Shown one piece after another: positions 33,374 to 42,813 of a stretch of DNA of 64,000 nt. A program made the translations under genes and the position numbers. The DNA lies in contig CAKRLE010000012.1 of NCBI GenBank assembly GCA_934359185.1, positions 1 to 64,000 on the forward strand, read 5' to 3'. How positions within the stretch are numbered: position 1 is the first letter of the stretch; every line of letters starts with the position of its first letter. The notes under the pieces were generated by a model. It searched no databases. It saw nothing but the letters and a program-made list of their open reading frames with translations, and was not told the DNA's origin. The stretch is from an uncultured Lachnospira sp. (GTDB taxonomy: Bacteria > Bacillota > Clostridia > Lachnospirales > Lachnospiraceae).

Positions 33374-35387
33374 TAATCTGGACGACATTAAAGATTATGA
33401 AGAATTAAAGGGCATAATCAATGTATACATGGATCAGTACTACAATGGCAATGAGTCTGATATAAGTGATTATGAATATGATCAGCTTATGATAAAGCTG
33501 AAGGCATTTGAGAAAGCACATCCAGAATGGGTTGATAAGAATTCACCTACACAGAAGATTGGCGGTGCTGCCAAGAGAGAAGCTGGTGTTAAGGTTACAC
33601 ATAATGTTCCAATGCTCTCTATAGAAGATGTGTTTACAAAGGAAGACGTTGCAGCATGGGTTGAAAAGGTTAAGCAGATGCATCCAGATGCCTGTTTCTC
33701 TGTTGAAACTAAGATTGATGGATTGTCGATGACGTTAAGATATGCAGCTAAAGACAGTGGAGGTATGGAGCTTGTCCTTGGTGAGACAAGAGGTGATGGG
33801 CTTATCGGAGAGGATGTTACAGCTAATGCAATGGTAATTCCTGATGTATTAAAGAGCATTGACCTTGATTATGACTCGCTTGAATTAAGAGGCGAGGTTT
33901 ATATGTCACACGAGGATTTTGAGAGATATAATGAGCAGCAGGAAAATAACGGAAAAAAACCTGCTGCTAACCCAAGAAATCTTGCTGCAGGAACTTTGAG
34001 ACAGCTTGATTCAAGGATAACTAGGGAACGAGGACTAAGAATGTTTATTTTTAATGTCCAGAGCGGTCCTGATGAGCTTATGTCAAGTCATACCAGGGGA
34101 CTTGCAATGCTTGAGGATAAGGGAGTTTCTGTTGTATATAATGAGCTTTGCAAGAATACAGATGAAGTTATTGCGGCGATTGACAGAATAGGCGAAATGC
34201 GTGGCGACCTTGAATATGATATAGATGGTGCAGTTGTGAAGATTGATCAGATTGCATACAGACAGGACTTCCCTGCTGGAAGTAAGTATTCAAGCGGCCA
34301 TATTGCCTACAAATATCCACCTGAAGAGAAAGAAGTTGTGATGGAGTCTATCGAAGAAGATGTAGGAAGAACCGGCAAGCTTACATTCGTTGGACATGTG
34401 TATGACAGACAGACTGGAAAACCTGCAAGATTATGCGGTACAAGTGTGTCTAAAGTTACACTCCATAATCAGGATTATATTAATGAGAATAAAATTGGTG
34501 TTGGTGGTGTGTATCTGATTAAGAAGTCAGGTGATGTAATTCCTAAGCTGTGTGGACTTGTCAGTGAGCCGGAAGAGATATTTAAGGCTTCAACAGTCTG
34601 TCCGGTATGTGGACACCAGCTTGTCAAGGATGAGGATTCAGCGGATATAAGGTGTGTCAATCCTTCATGCCATGCACAACTTATAAGAACTGTGTCATAT
34701 TTTGTGTCATTAAACTGCATGAATATAGTAGGATTTGGTGATAAATATGTTGAAGTACTCATTCATGAGGGGTATATTAATGACTATTCAGATATATACA
34801 GATTAAGAGAACACAGGGATGAGCTTATAGAGAAAGGTCTTATAGGCAAGGAAAAGAATACAGACAAGCTTCTTGATGCTATAGACAGTTCTAAGAATAA
34901 TACACCTGACAGGCTGCTTACAGCTCTTGGAATCCGCAATGTTGGTAAGTCTACAGCATCAGAGATAATGAAGCATTATAATAGTATCATAGAACTTATG
35001 GATGCTGATAAAGAGCAGCTTTTAGCTATTCCTGATATAGGTCAGACTACGGCGGAATGTATATATGAATTCTTCCATGATGCAGATAATGCTGCTATAA
35101 TCAACAGATTGTCAGATTGTGGTGTTAATATGACTATGCCTGAGAATAAGCAGGCATCAGATAAACTGGCAGGAATGACAGTCGTTGTTACAGGAAGTTT
35201 TGATGACTATGGACGTAAGGATGTTGAGAATATGATAGCATCCAATGGTGGAAAGTGCAGTGGAAGTGTGAGCAAAAAGACAAGCTTGTTAGTTGCAGGT
35301 GAAGCAGCAGGCTCTAAGCTTACAAAAGCACAGGATTTAGGTGTTAAGATTGTATCAATTGATGAATTCCTTGACATGCTTAAATGA
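33360..35387 (+). CDS. ligA: NAD-dependent DNA ligase
   Basis: A 675-residue replicative ligase. In order it has domain Ia, the adenylation domain with the lysine nucleophile in T-K-I-D-G-L-S (about 112-118), an OB fold, a C-x2-C...C-x4-C zinc finger (C-P-V-C, C-V-N-P-S-C), a helix-hairpin-helix domain with I-G-Q-T-T-A, and a C-terminal BRCT domain. ATG 33360 is preferred to the upstream in-frame 33333, which lies deeper within the RluF-like gene. Confidence 0.96.
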   Translation: MKAFDNLDDIKDYEELKGIINVYMDQYYNGNESDISDYEYDQLMIKLKAFEKAHPEWVDKNSPTQKIGGAAKREAGVKVTHNVPMLSIEDVFTKEDVAAWVEKVKQMHPDACFSVETKIDGLSMTLRYAAKDSGGMELVLGETRGDGLIGEDVTANAMVIPDVLKSIDLDYDSLELRGEVYMSHEDFERYNEQQENNGKKPAANPRNLAAGTLRQLDSRITRERGLRMFIFNVQSGPDELMSSHTRGLAMLEDKGVSVVYNELCKNTDEVIAAIDRIGEMRGDLEYDIDGAVVKIDQIAYRQDFPAGSKYSSGHIAYKYPPEEKEVVMESIEEDVGRTGKLTFVGHVYDRQTGKPARLCGTSVSKVTLHNQDYINENKIGVGGVYLIKKSGDVIPKLCGLVSEPEEIFKASTVCPVCGHQLVKDEDSADIRCVNPSCHAQLIRTVSYFVSLNCMNIVGFGDKYVEVLIHEGYINDYSDIYRLREHRDELIEKGLIGKEKNTDKLLDAIDSSKNNTPDRLLTALGIRNVGKSTASEIMKHYNSIIELMDADKEQLLAIPDIGQTTAECIYEFFHDADNAAIINRLSDCGVNMTMPENKQASDKLAGMTVVVTGSFDDYGRKDVENMIASNGGKCSGSVSKKTSLLVAGEAAGSKLTKAQDLGVKIVSIDEFLDMLK

Positions 35388-35413
35388 TTAACTAATAAGG
35401 AGAATAACAAACA

Positions 35414-36322
35414 ATGCCAATCAGAATACAGAGTGATTTACCAGCTAAAGCAGAGCTGGAAGAAGAAAATATATTTGTGATGGATGAAAAGAGAGCACTG
35501 TCACAGGATTTCAGAGAGTTAAGAATAGTTATTCTTAATCTTATGCCTATCAAGCAGGACACAGAATTACATCTTTTGAGGGCGTTGTCTAATACACCTC
35601 TGCAGATAGATGTTACATTTATGCAGCTGGAAAGCCATGCTTCCAAGAACACATCTGCATCACATCTTAAAAAGTTTTACCAGACATTTTCTGAATTAAA
35701 AGACAACAAGTACGATGGACTTATAATAACAGGTGCACCAGTTGAAAAGCTTGATTTTACAGAGGTTGATTACTGGGATGAACTTACACAGATTATGGAG
35801 TGGTCAAAGTCCCACATAACATCAACGCTTCATATATGTTGGGGTGCGCAGGCAGGACTTTATTATCATTATGGAGTTAAGAAAAAGCTTCTTGATATGA
35901 AACTGTCAGGTGTATACAGACATCATGTTCTTAATCGGAAAGAACCTCTTGTAAGAGGCTTTGATGATTATTTTTATGCTCCTCATTCACGCCACACAGA
36001 GGCAGACAGGGAAGATATACTAAGTAATCGTGAACTCACAGTCCTTGCTGATTCTAAAGAGGCTGGAATATATCTTGTCATGGCTGAGAATGGAAAGCAG
36101 ATATTCGTCATGGGACATCCTGAATATGACAGAATCACACTAGACCAGGAGTATAAAAGAGATTTGGAGAAGGGACTTGATGATATAGCAATGCCAGTTA
36201 ATTATTACCCGGACGATGACTGTAACAGAAAGCCTGTGCTTTCATGGCGCAGCCATGCGAATAACCTCTATACGAATTGGTTGAATTACTATGTGTATCA
36301 GATAACTCCTTATATTCTCTAG
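35414..36322 (+). CDS. metA: Homoserine O-acetyltransferase, MetA type
   Basis: A 302-residue acyltransferase of the MetA fold, the first committed step of methionine synthesis. Active-site Cys142 (H-I-C-W-G-A-Q-A) and His235/Glu237 (G-H-P-E-Y-D) are present at the standard numbering. Residue 111 is Glu (G-A-P-V-E), the residue known to give acetyl-CoA in place of succinyl-CoA specificity. So the product is predicted to be O-acetylhomoserine despite the MetA name. AAGGAG lies upstream; no SAM or T-box element was seen in the 26-base gap after ligA. Confidence 0.94.
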   Translation: MPIRIQSDLPAKAELEEENIFVMDEKRALSQDFRELRIVILNLMPIKQDTELHLLRALSNTPLQIDVTFMQLESHASKNTSASHLKKFYQTFSELKDNKYDGLIITGAPVEKLDFTEVDYWDELTQIMEWSKSHITSTLHICWGAQAGLYYHYGVKKKLLDMKLSGVYRHHVLNRKEPLVRGFDDYFYAPHSRHTEADREDILSNRELTVLADSKEAGIYLVMAENGKQIFVMGHPEYDRITLDQEYKRDLEKGLDDIAMPVNYYPDDDCNRKPVLSWRSHANNLYTNWLNYYVYQITPYIL

Positions 36323-36483
36323 GAAATAGGCGGAGTTGCGGGGGTTGGGATGCAATTTCTTTTATTCTTATGATTATCTATGTAAGACAGAGCCGTAAAT
36401 ACTACTAGCAATAAAACATGTATATGTTTGAAAATTCTGTCAATAATATCCATGAAATAAAATTTGCATGGAGGTTGTTTGAC

Positions 36484-36942
36484 ATGGTTTTAAAAGAGCA
36501 GGAGATTAATGTTATCACAGATTTACAGACACAGGAGAAAAGCTGCGTAGAGAAGTATCATAGATATCAGGAGCAGGCTAAGGACACAGAGCTTAAAAAT
36601 CTTTTTGCTTCAATTGAAAAAGAGGAGCAGAAGCATCTTGACACACTTGGTAAGATACTTGATGGAGAGGTGCCAGAGTGCGACTGCAATGATTCAGCAG
36701 GCAAGGATTACCAGCCAACAGCGAAATATTCAGTGTCAGATAATAATGATGATAAACAGACAGATTGTTTCCTTGCAACAGATTGTATTGGAACAGAAAA
36801 AATGGTATCATCTGAATATAATTCTGATGTGTTCAGATTTGGAAATCCTGCTGTTAGAAAGATTCTTGCTGATATCCAGATAGAGGAGCAGAATCATGCA
36901 GAGATGTTATACAAGTATAAGACAGTTAACGGAATGGCTTAA
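36484..36942 (+). CDS. Ferritin-like helical protein (CotF/rubrerythrin-like)
   Basis: A 152-residue protein with a four-helix ferritin-like pattern. The first helix pair has E-K-S-C-V-E-K-Y and E-K-E-E-Q-K-H, and the last has Q-I-E-E-Q-N-H-A-E-M-L, the E-x2-H type metal ligands. The middle has a polar, Cys-containing segment (C-D-C) in place of rubredoxin. Similar proteins are annotated as spore coat CotF or rubrerythrin-like. GGAGG nine bases before ATG 36484 excludes the longer frame from 36418. The 161-base gap after metA holds only a poor hairpin. Confidence 0.72.
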   Translation: MVLKEQEINVITDLQTQEKSCVEKYHRYQEQAKDTELKNLFASIEKEEQKHLDTLGKILDGEVPECDCNDSAGKDYQPTAKYSVSDNNDDKQTDCFLATDCIGTEKMVSSEYNSDVFRFGNPAVRKILADIQIEEQNHAEMLYKYKTVNGMA

Positions 36943-36954
36943 AGGAAAATAATA

Positions 36955-37296
36955 ATGATAGATGAGAATCAGATAATGCCGCTTAATTTTTTTTCATATG
37001 GTGGAATATACAGTGGACAACATGGAAAGATGCGCTACAGGATGTTAAGAACAGGTGAGAAACCAGATTTTAACATGGAAGTGTGCTGCTGGCGTGGTCC
37101 ATATGGATATGATGCAGTTATGTGTGATGATAATACAGCTAAAGGCATTAAAAGAGCCTCTTTTTCGTTTGATGAACGAGGGAGAAAAGAGGCAGTAGAG
37201 TGGCTGGCAAAGGAGTATCATGATAATGAAGAATATTATGAGGATGCATCAGATATCTTATCAGCTCCTGTTGACCTTGATAAAATATACAGTTGA
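36955..37296 (+). CDS. Conserved-looking small protein of unknown function
   Basis: A 113-residue soluble protein (N-F-F-S-Y-G-G-I-Y-S-G, C-C-W-R-G-P-Y-G-Y) with a basic middle and acidic helical C terminus. No family was recognised. It starts 12 bases after the ferritin-like gene with AAAGGAAA upstream, so it is probably in that operon. Its last 61 bases overlap the end of the convergent flippase gene. The aromatic-rich N-terminal half argues for a folded protein, not a random frame. Confidence 0.65.
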   Translation: MIDENQIMPLNFFSYGGIYSGQHGKMRYRMLRTGEKPDFNMEVCCWRGPYGYDAVMCDDNTAKGIKRASFSFDERGRKEAVEWLAKEYHDNEEYYEDASDILSAPVDLDKIYS

Positions 37297-38780
37297 ATAA
37301 AGAAAATAACTGCTGACAGACAGAGTGAGGCAGTGTCGGTTATTAGTGCAGACATCTGTGTGTTAGACATGGCTGATATATTTTCGATGATATATCCGGC
37401 TATGAATGCAATAGTGACTGATAATACAGAGTATAGTGCAGATTTAATTATCCAGCCACCTGTATCCATTTTTATATGGAACAGGTGGCTTATCTGTATA
37501 TACTGGATAAGGCATACTATGATTTTAGATGCAAGTAGTCCGTATAGATATGCATTTATACCATAAATTGGAACCAATGCAATTAGTGCTGCAAGTCTTA
37601 TAATAATGCCGAGTGTATTTTGTATACATGTTGAAGTCGTTTTGCCAGCACCATTTATAATGCTGTTCATGGTTGAAGAAAGATATATGAATGGACAAAG
37701 CCATGAAAGAAGTCTTGTGAATTCATACACAAGAGGTTCATCAAACAGTATTTTTCCAATATCGGCTACGAATATATAATAAGCAGATATGCTGTATATA
37801 CCAAGACTTATGCACATTTTTATTGTTCTGCATATAGTACTTTTGGTTGAACTGCTGTTTTCAGCTACAGATGGCATAAGTAAAACGGCAAGAGAGCCTG
37901 TAAGCACAGATGGAAACATTATAAGGGGAAGAACCATTCCACTGAGTATGCCATATAACTTTAGTGATTCAGCAGAAGTGTACCCATATATTATAAGCTG
38001 GGCTGGTATAAGAACAGCTTCAGCACTTTGAAACAAGTGGATTAAAAGGCTGTTGGCAGACATAGGTAGAGAAAAGAAAAAACTTTCTTTTATAGCTGCA
38101 GGGAGAATGTGCCTGTTGTGAATAAATGTATCGGGTGAGCGCATTATAAATAAAATTACATAAAGTGAAGCAGCGGCTTCACCTGCAATATTACCTATAA
38201 TAGCGTGATGAGGTTTCATGACAGATCCGGTAGATGTCAGGATTGTTGAGCATAATACAAGTACAGATATTCTTATTATCTGTTCTACAAGCTGTGAAAT
38301 TGCTGGAACAGCAGTTTTTTTCTTACCATAAAAATAACCACAGCCGCAGTCGTGCAGTGCAATAAAAGGGAAAGACCATGAAAGCATTTTTACAGAAGGC
38401 GCTGCATTTTTGAAAAGCAGGATTCTTTCAGCTATAACATCCGAAAAAATATTAGTTATAAACATGGCTGCAAATGATAGTGACAGGCTTGGAATTAGGG
38501 AACTGACAAGCCATAAGACACCATCTTTTGGGTTTTTGGCAGTATATCTCGATATAGCAGACTGAAAACCTGCACAGCATATTGAAAATATTATGCCGGC
38601 AATAGGAAGTACAACCTGATATAGTCCAAGTTCTTCCGAACCAATGCATCTAGTAAGTATAATTCGGTATAAAAATCCCAGAATTTTTCCAATCATGCCA
38701 GCAAGCGTTAGAATTATAGTTCCTTTGATTATCGGTGAACGTGACAGTTTAGCAGTGATTTTGGAAATATTTAATGACAT
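37236..38780 (-). CDS. SpoVB/MurJ-like polysaccharide or lipid II flippase
   Basis: A 514-residue integral membrane protein of the MOP (MATE-like) superfamily with about 14 segments. The N-terminal I-K-G-T-I-I-L-T-L-A-G-M-I-G-K-I-L-G-F-L-Y-R is typical of SpoVB/YkvU and related peptidoglycan lipid flippases; R-I-I-L-T-R-C-I-G-S-E-E-L-G-L-Y-Q follows. It could serve spore cortex synthesis or general lipid-linked export. It is convergent and overlapping with the preceding small gene, and divergent from the cysteine desulfurase gene. Confidence 0.86.
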   Translation of the reverse strand: MSLNISKITAKLSRSPIIKGTIILTLAGMIGKILGFLYRIILTRCIGSEELGLYQVVLPIAGIIFSICCAGFQSAISRYTAKNPKDGVLWLVSSLIPSLSLSFAAMFITNIFSDVIAERILLFKNAAPSVKMLSWSFPFIALHDCGCGYFYGKKKTAVPAISQLVEQIIRISVLVLCSTILTSTGSVMKPHHAIIGNIAGEAAASLYVILFIMRSPDTFIHNRHILPAAIKESFFFSLPMSANSLLIHLFQSAEAVLIPAQLIIYGYTSAESLKLYGILSGMVLPLIMFPSVLTGSLAVLLMPSVAENSSSTKSTICRTIKMCISLGIYSISAYYIFVADIGKILFDEPLVYEFTRLLSWLCPFIYLSSTMNSIINGAGKTTSTCIQNTLGIIIRLAALIALVPIYGINAYLYGLLASKIIVCLIQYIQISHLFHIKMDTGGWIIKSALYSVLSVTIAFIAGYIIENISAMSNTQMSALITDTASLCLSAVIFFIQLYILSRSTGADKISDASS

Positions 38781-38809
38781 TTATAATTCCTGAACAAAAG
38801 CTTTATATC

Positions 38810-38834
38810 AATATATTCATGATGTGAATATATT
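38810..38834. promoter_or_regulatory. Perfect inverted repeat in divergent promoter region
   Basis: AATATATTCA (38810-38819) and TGAATATATT (38825-38834) are exact reverse complements separated by five bases. The repeat lies in the 87-base gap between the divergent flippase and cysteine desulfurase genes and has no following T-run, so an operator is more likely than a terminator. Confidence 0.6.
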
Positions 38835-38867
38835 ATTAATAAGTAAAATAATTAAGGGCTGGTTTGG

Positions 38868-39998
38868 GTGAATAAAATGGTTTATATGGATAATGCAGCT
38901 ACGACATCACTACATCCACGTGTTTTAGAGGCAATGATGCCATATCTTAAAGAAAAGTATGCTAATCCTTCAGGTAATTATGACTTTGCCAGAAAGGTTA
39001 AGAATGATATAGAGAGCGCAAGAAGTGCCATTGCTCATTCGATTGGGGCGAGACCGGAGGAGATATATTTTACATCAGGAGGAACAGAAAGCGATAACTG
39101 GGCGGTTAAGGCGGCAGCGTTTGACAGAGGACTTGGACATATAGTGTCTACTAATGTTGAACATAAGGCGATGCTTAATTCACTGGAATGGATAGAGAGC
39201 CAGGGGGTTAGCACAACGCTTGCAAAGGCAGATAAAGGTGGAACAGTTACGGCAGAGGAGATTTCAGGATGCATCAATGATAAAACAATACTTGTAAGTG
39301 TTATGGCCGCTAATAATGAAATTGGTACAATCATGCCTATAAGAGACATTGCAAGGAAGAATAATCTTAGAAAACGTGGGATTTTATTTCATACAGATGC
39401 GGTTCAGGCATATGGGCATATATATATTAATGTAAATGAAGCTGGAATTGATATGCTGAGTGCAAGTGCACATAAGTTTCGTGGTCCCAAAGGCGTTGGA
39501 TTTATGTATATAAGAAGAGATGCCATAGAGACAGCTTTTATACATGGTGGCTCACAGGAGATGGGAATGAGGGCAGGCACAGAAAATGTGGCATCTGTTA
39601 TAGGCATGGCAAAAGCAGCACAGATAGCGATGGAGACAATGAGCAATAGAAGAATAAGAGAAATGCAGCTTAGAAACTATATGATTCAGAAGATAACTAA
39701 GAATTTTAATAGTGCAAGGCTTAACGGAACTTCACAGAACAGGTTACCAAACAATGTTAATATCTGTTTTGAAGGACAGAACGGATATTCGATTGTGTCA
39801 CATCTTGACAGATTTGGAATATGTGCTTCAGCTGGTTCAGCCTGTTCGTCAGCATCATCCAAGCCGTCACATGTACTCAAAGCTATAGGAATGACTGATG
39901 AACAGGCAAGAAGCAGTGTAAGGTTTACATTAAATGAAGATATAACATATAAAGATATCGATTATACCATTGAATGTCTTCGTAAGATTATAAGTTGA
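38868..39998 (+). CDS. Cysteine desulfurase, NifS/IscS class
   Basis: A 376-residue PLP enzyme that takes sulfur from cysteine for iron-sulfur cluster or thio-nucleoside synthesis. The N-terminal Y-M-D-N-A-A-T-T, the PLP lysine in S-A-H-K-F-R-G-P-K-G (about 202) and the active-site Cys in S-A-G-S-A-C-S-S (about 325) are present. Both GTG 38868 and ATG 38877 have acceptable ribosome sites. No iscU/nifU or thiI gene follows, so its acceptor is not evident. Its stop overlaps the convergent PHP gene by 11 bases. Confidence 0.93.
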   Translation: MNKMVYMDNAATTSLHPRVLEAMMPYLKEKYANPSGNYDFARKVKNDIESARSAIAHSIGARPEEIYFTSGGTESDNWAVKAAAFDRGLGHIVSTNVEHKAMLNSLEWIESQGVSTTLAKADKGGTVTAEEISGCINDKTILVSVMAANNEIGTIMPIRDIARKNNLRKRGILFHTDAVQAYGHIYINVNEAGIDMLSASAHKFRGPKGVGFMYIRRDAIETAFIHGGSQEMGMRAGTENVASVIGMAKAAQIAMETMSNRRIREMQLRNYMIQKITKNFNSARLNGTSQNRLPNNVNICFEGQNGYSIVSHLDRFGICASAGSACSSASSKPSHVLKAIGMTDEQARSSVRFTLNEDITYKDIDYTIECLRKIIS

Positions 39999-40797
39999 TA
40001 AATTGGGGGGTTCTGTTCTTAAATATTGTGTAATATTTAAATCCGGAATCATTAAGATACTGGTATGCCAGTTTGTGGTATACTGCAACGTCTTCTGGTT
40101 TGTGTGCATCTGATCCGACTGTTATAATTTCGCCACCAAGTTCGTGGTAAAGCTTAAGTACAGATACATCAGGGTTAGGTGCACCCATGCCATATTTTAA
40201 TCCAGCAGTATTTATTTCAATGCCTTTGCCTTTATCAATCAGCTTTTTTAATATGGTTTCAATTATGTCCATATAATTATTAATGTGGTATGGATAAGTC
40301 TTGTCAGGTATGTATCTTGCTATGTAATCAAGATGTCCATACACATCATAATTATTACAAGTGTCAATGTTCTCGACTATGCTTTCGTAATAAGCAGTGA
40401 CAGCCTCACCTATATCTGTCCCAAGCCAGAATTCTTTTTCATAAGGGTCTTTGCCATATACAAGATGGGACGAGCCGATTATGAAATCAAGCTGGTTATC
40501 AGGGTCATATTCATCAATGCGTCTGGCACATGTTGAAGCTAATCCTTGTTCTACTCCTATATATATAGGGATTCTTGAGGCGTATTTTGCCTGTAACTGT
40601 TTCATATAACTGATATATGAATTGAGGTCGAGGTCAAAAAGGATTTTTCCATCATCCAGAGGCCAGTCGAAATCATTATGGTCTGTGAAGCAGATAGAAG
40701 AAAGGTTTAACTGTATGGCTTTATTAATAACATCCTCAGGATTTGTGTCTGAGTCAGAAGAAAATCTGGTATGAATGTGGCAATCAGGTAAAAGCAT
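39988..40797 (-). CDS. HisJ-type histidinol-phosphatase, PHP family
   Basis: A 269-residue metal-dependent phosphatase of the PHP superfamily that probably dephosphorylates histidinol phosphate. Motifs are D-C-H-I-H-T-R-F-S (residues 5-13), F-T-D-H-N-D, the G-H-L-D-Y-I-A-R motif and G-S-D-A-H-K-P-E-D near 228-236, which together supply the trinuclear metal site. AAGGAG lies eight bases before the ATG. No other his gene is nearby, so another phosphoester substrate remains possible. Confidence 0.88.
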   Translation of the reverse strand: MLLPDCHIHTRFSSDSDTNPEDVINKAIQLNLSSICFTDHNDFDWPLDDGKILFDLDLNSYISYMKQLQAKYASRIPIYIGVEQGLASTCARRIDEYDPDNQLDFIIGSSHLVYGKDPYEKEFWLGTDIGEAVTAYYESIVENIDTCNNYDVYGHLDYIARYIPDKTYPYHINNYMDIIETILKKLIDKGKGIEINTAGLKYGMGAPNPDVSVLKLYHELGGEIITVGSDAHKPEDVAVYHKLAYQYLNDSGFKYYTIFKNRTPQFINL

Positions 40798-40880
40798 GTG
40801 GATTCTCCTTTTTTTATTTTTGATTATAACAGCAGATTGTAAGAAAATAAACTAGTATACAAAATAAGATTTTATTTAGC

Positions 40881-40909
40881 TTGAAAAACATTCAACTAAT
40901 TGATATTAT
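40881..40909 (+). promoter_or_regulatory. Promoter of the Na/Pi cotransporter gene
   Basis: TTGAAA at 40881-40886 and TATTAT at 40904-40909 are 17 bp apart. The promoter overlaps the first bases of an upstream frame extension, which supports the internal ATG start at 40980. Confidence 0.65.
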
Positions 40910-40979
40910 CTTAAATAGGTGTAAATTTTTACACGAAATTAACATTAAATTAATAATTGAAAGTGCAGAGGTTCCCGAT

Positions 40980-42668
40980 ATGGAAATTATGAGTAGTTTG
41001 TTCATATTTGCAGGAGGAATTGGTATGTTCCTTTATGGCATGAACAGAATGGCTGATGGTATGCAAAAAACTGCCGGAGGTAAGATGAAGTCACTTCTTG
41101 GCTATCTTACAAGAAACAGATTTCTAGCTGTCTGTGTAGGTGCATTGATAACCGCTGTTATTCAGAGTAGTGGTGCAACTACAGTTATGGTTGTCGGATT
41201 TGTTAATGCAGGTATTATGAATCTTGTACAGGCTGTAGGCGTTATCATGGGCGCTAATATTGGTACTACAATCACAGCCTGGATTGTATCATTAGGACAG
41301 ATTGGTGAAGCAGCAGAAGCATTTAAACCAGCATTTTATGCACCGCTTCTTATTGGAATTGGTGCATTTGTCAGTATGTTTGCCAAGAAGGACAAGTCCA
41401 AGATTGTAGGAGAGATAGTAGTTGGTATTGGTCTGCTGTTTGAGGGACTTGAGTTTATGAGTTCAGCGATAGCACCATATACAGATGCTCCAATATTCTC
41501 TAAGGCGTTTGAAGTTGTTGGAAGTAATCCTTTATTAGGAATTCTTATTGGTATAATTGTAACAGCAATACTTCAGAGTTCATCCGCTTCTGTTGGTATA
41601 TTACAGACACTGGCAATTAATGGAATTGTCACAACTAATGCTGCTGTGTTTATTACACTAGGACAGAATATCGGATCATGTGTCACAGCACTTATATCCT
41701 GTATTGGAACAACAAGAACAGCAAAGCGTGCTGCCTGTATGCATCTGCTTTTTAACATAGCGGGTGCAATATTATTTGGAACAGCAGGATTTATATTATT
41801 CTGTATACGTCCTGATATAGCGACTCATAATATAACAGCAGTTGAGATATCTATTTTCCATACACTGTTTAATATAACATGTACGTGTGTTATGTTTCCG
41901 TTTGCAAAGCTGCTTGTTAAGCTTTCTGGAATTATTATTCCAGAGAAGAATAATGATGGACAGTTTGAAGTTGAAGACAGCATGAGTGAGGCAGAAATAG
42001 AGATAAGCCGTCATTTTGACAACAGACTTATGAGCCAGCCGTCAGTAGCTCTTGAACGTGCTAAGAATGAAGTGGTTTCAATGGCTAAGCTGGCATATGA
42101 CAATATTGAATATTCTTCAAGAGCTGTTACCCAGAATGACCATGAACTTGTTGAGAAGATATATACAACAGAGGAAAAGGTTGATTATTATGCCAAGTAT
42201 CTTACGGCATATCTTATCAAGCTTAATAACTTATCACTTACAGATAAGCAGCATTTTGTAATTAACAATCTTTTCCATGCGGTTATAGATCTGGAAAGAA
42301 TTTCAGACAGGGCAGAGAATCTTGCAGAACTGGCTCAATATAAGATTGAAAATAATATTGTATTTTCTGATAGAGGTAATCGTGAGCTGAAAGAGCTTTT
42401 TAATAAAGTTCTTCTTTGTCTCAGCAGATGTATATCAGCAAGAGAAACGCTTGACAGGAATGCTGTCAAGGATGTGTATAGGATAGAGGAAGAGGTTGAC
42501 GATCTTGAAGACGATCTTCGTAATACACATATCCAGAGACTTTCTGATGGTTTATGCGCACCGACAAGCAGTGTTACATTCTTAGATATTCTTACTAATC
42601 TGGAGAGAGTATCAGATCATTCAAAGAATGTTGCAGAAGGTGTCCATGAAGAGATTTCGTCAAATTAG
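40980..42668 (+). CDS. Na+/phosphate cotransporter with PhoU-like C-terminal domain
   Basis: A 562-residue NptA/YjbB-type transporter. Two Na_Pi_cotrans repeats carry the Q-S-S-G-A-T-T and Q-S-S-S-A-S-V motifs (typical QSS signature), with about eight membrane segments up to residue 310. The cytoplasmic half (about 350-560) is helical and PhoU-like (E-R-I-S-D-R-A-E-N, E-R-V-S-D-H-S-K-N). AGAGG eight bases before ATG 40980 selects this start over a TTG at 40881 that lies in the promoter. It likely takes up phosphate with sodium. Confidence 0.92.
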   Translation: MEIMSSLFIFAGGIGMFLYGMNRMADGMQKTAGGKMKSLLGYLTRNRFLAVCVGALITAVIQSSGATTVMVVGFVNAGIMNLVQAVGVIMGANIGTTITAWIVSLGQIGEAAEAFKPAFYAPLLIGIGAFVSMFAKKDKSKIVGEIVVGIGLLFEGLEFMSSAIAPYTDAPIFSKAFEVVGSNPLLGILIGIIVTAILQSSSASVGILQTLAINGIVTTNAAVFITLGQNIGSCVTALISCIGTTRTAKRAACMHLLFNIAGAILFGTAGFILFCIRPDIATHNITAVEISIFHTLFNITCTCVMFPFAKLLVKLSGIIIPEKNNDGQFEVEDSMSEAEIEISRHFDNRLMSQPSVALERAKNEVVSMAKLAYDNIEYSSRAVTQNDHELVEKIYTTEEKVDYYAKYLTAYLIKLNNLSLTDKQHFVINNLFHAVIDLERISDRAENLAELAQYKIENNIVFSDRGNRELKELFNKVLLCLSRCISARETLDRNAVKDVYRIEEEVDDLEDDLRNTHIQRLSDGLCAPTSSVTFLDILTNLERVSDHSKNVAEGVHEEISSN

Positions 42669-42729
42669 CTAAAAATTTATCAAAGCAGCATATGTTTTTT
42701 AACATTTTAACAAAAAAAGGAAATGATAC

Positions 42730-42758
42730 TTGATATTTTAATGCTTTTTTTGTACAAT
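42730..42758 (+). promoter_or_regulatory. Promoter of gap
   Basis: TTGATA at 42730-42735 and TACAAT at 42753-42758 with a 17-bp spacer lie about 50 bases before the strong AGGAGG ribosome site of gap. Confidence 0.7.
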
Positions 42759-42813
42759 ACAACCTAGTTGATTAATAATTAACAAACTCATATATAATAG
42801 GAGGAAAAATTTT

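Noticed and set aside
36323..36400. Possible terminator after metA
   Set aside because: Only short imperfect pairing (GTTGC/GCAAT) before a TTCTTTT tract; stability looks too low.
40939..40950. TTAACATTAAAT resembling a PhoP (Pho box) repeat before the Na/Pi transporter
   Set aside because: It lies downstream of the -10 element, only one unit matches well, and the region is AT-rich enough for chance.
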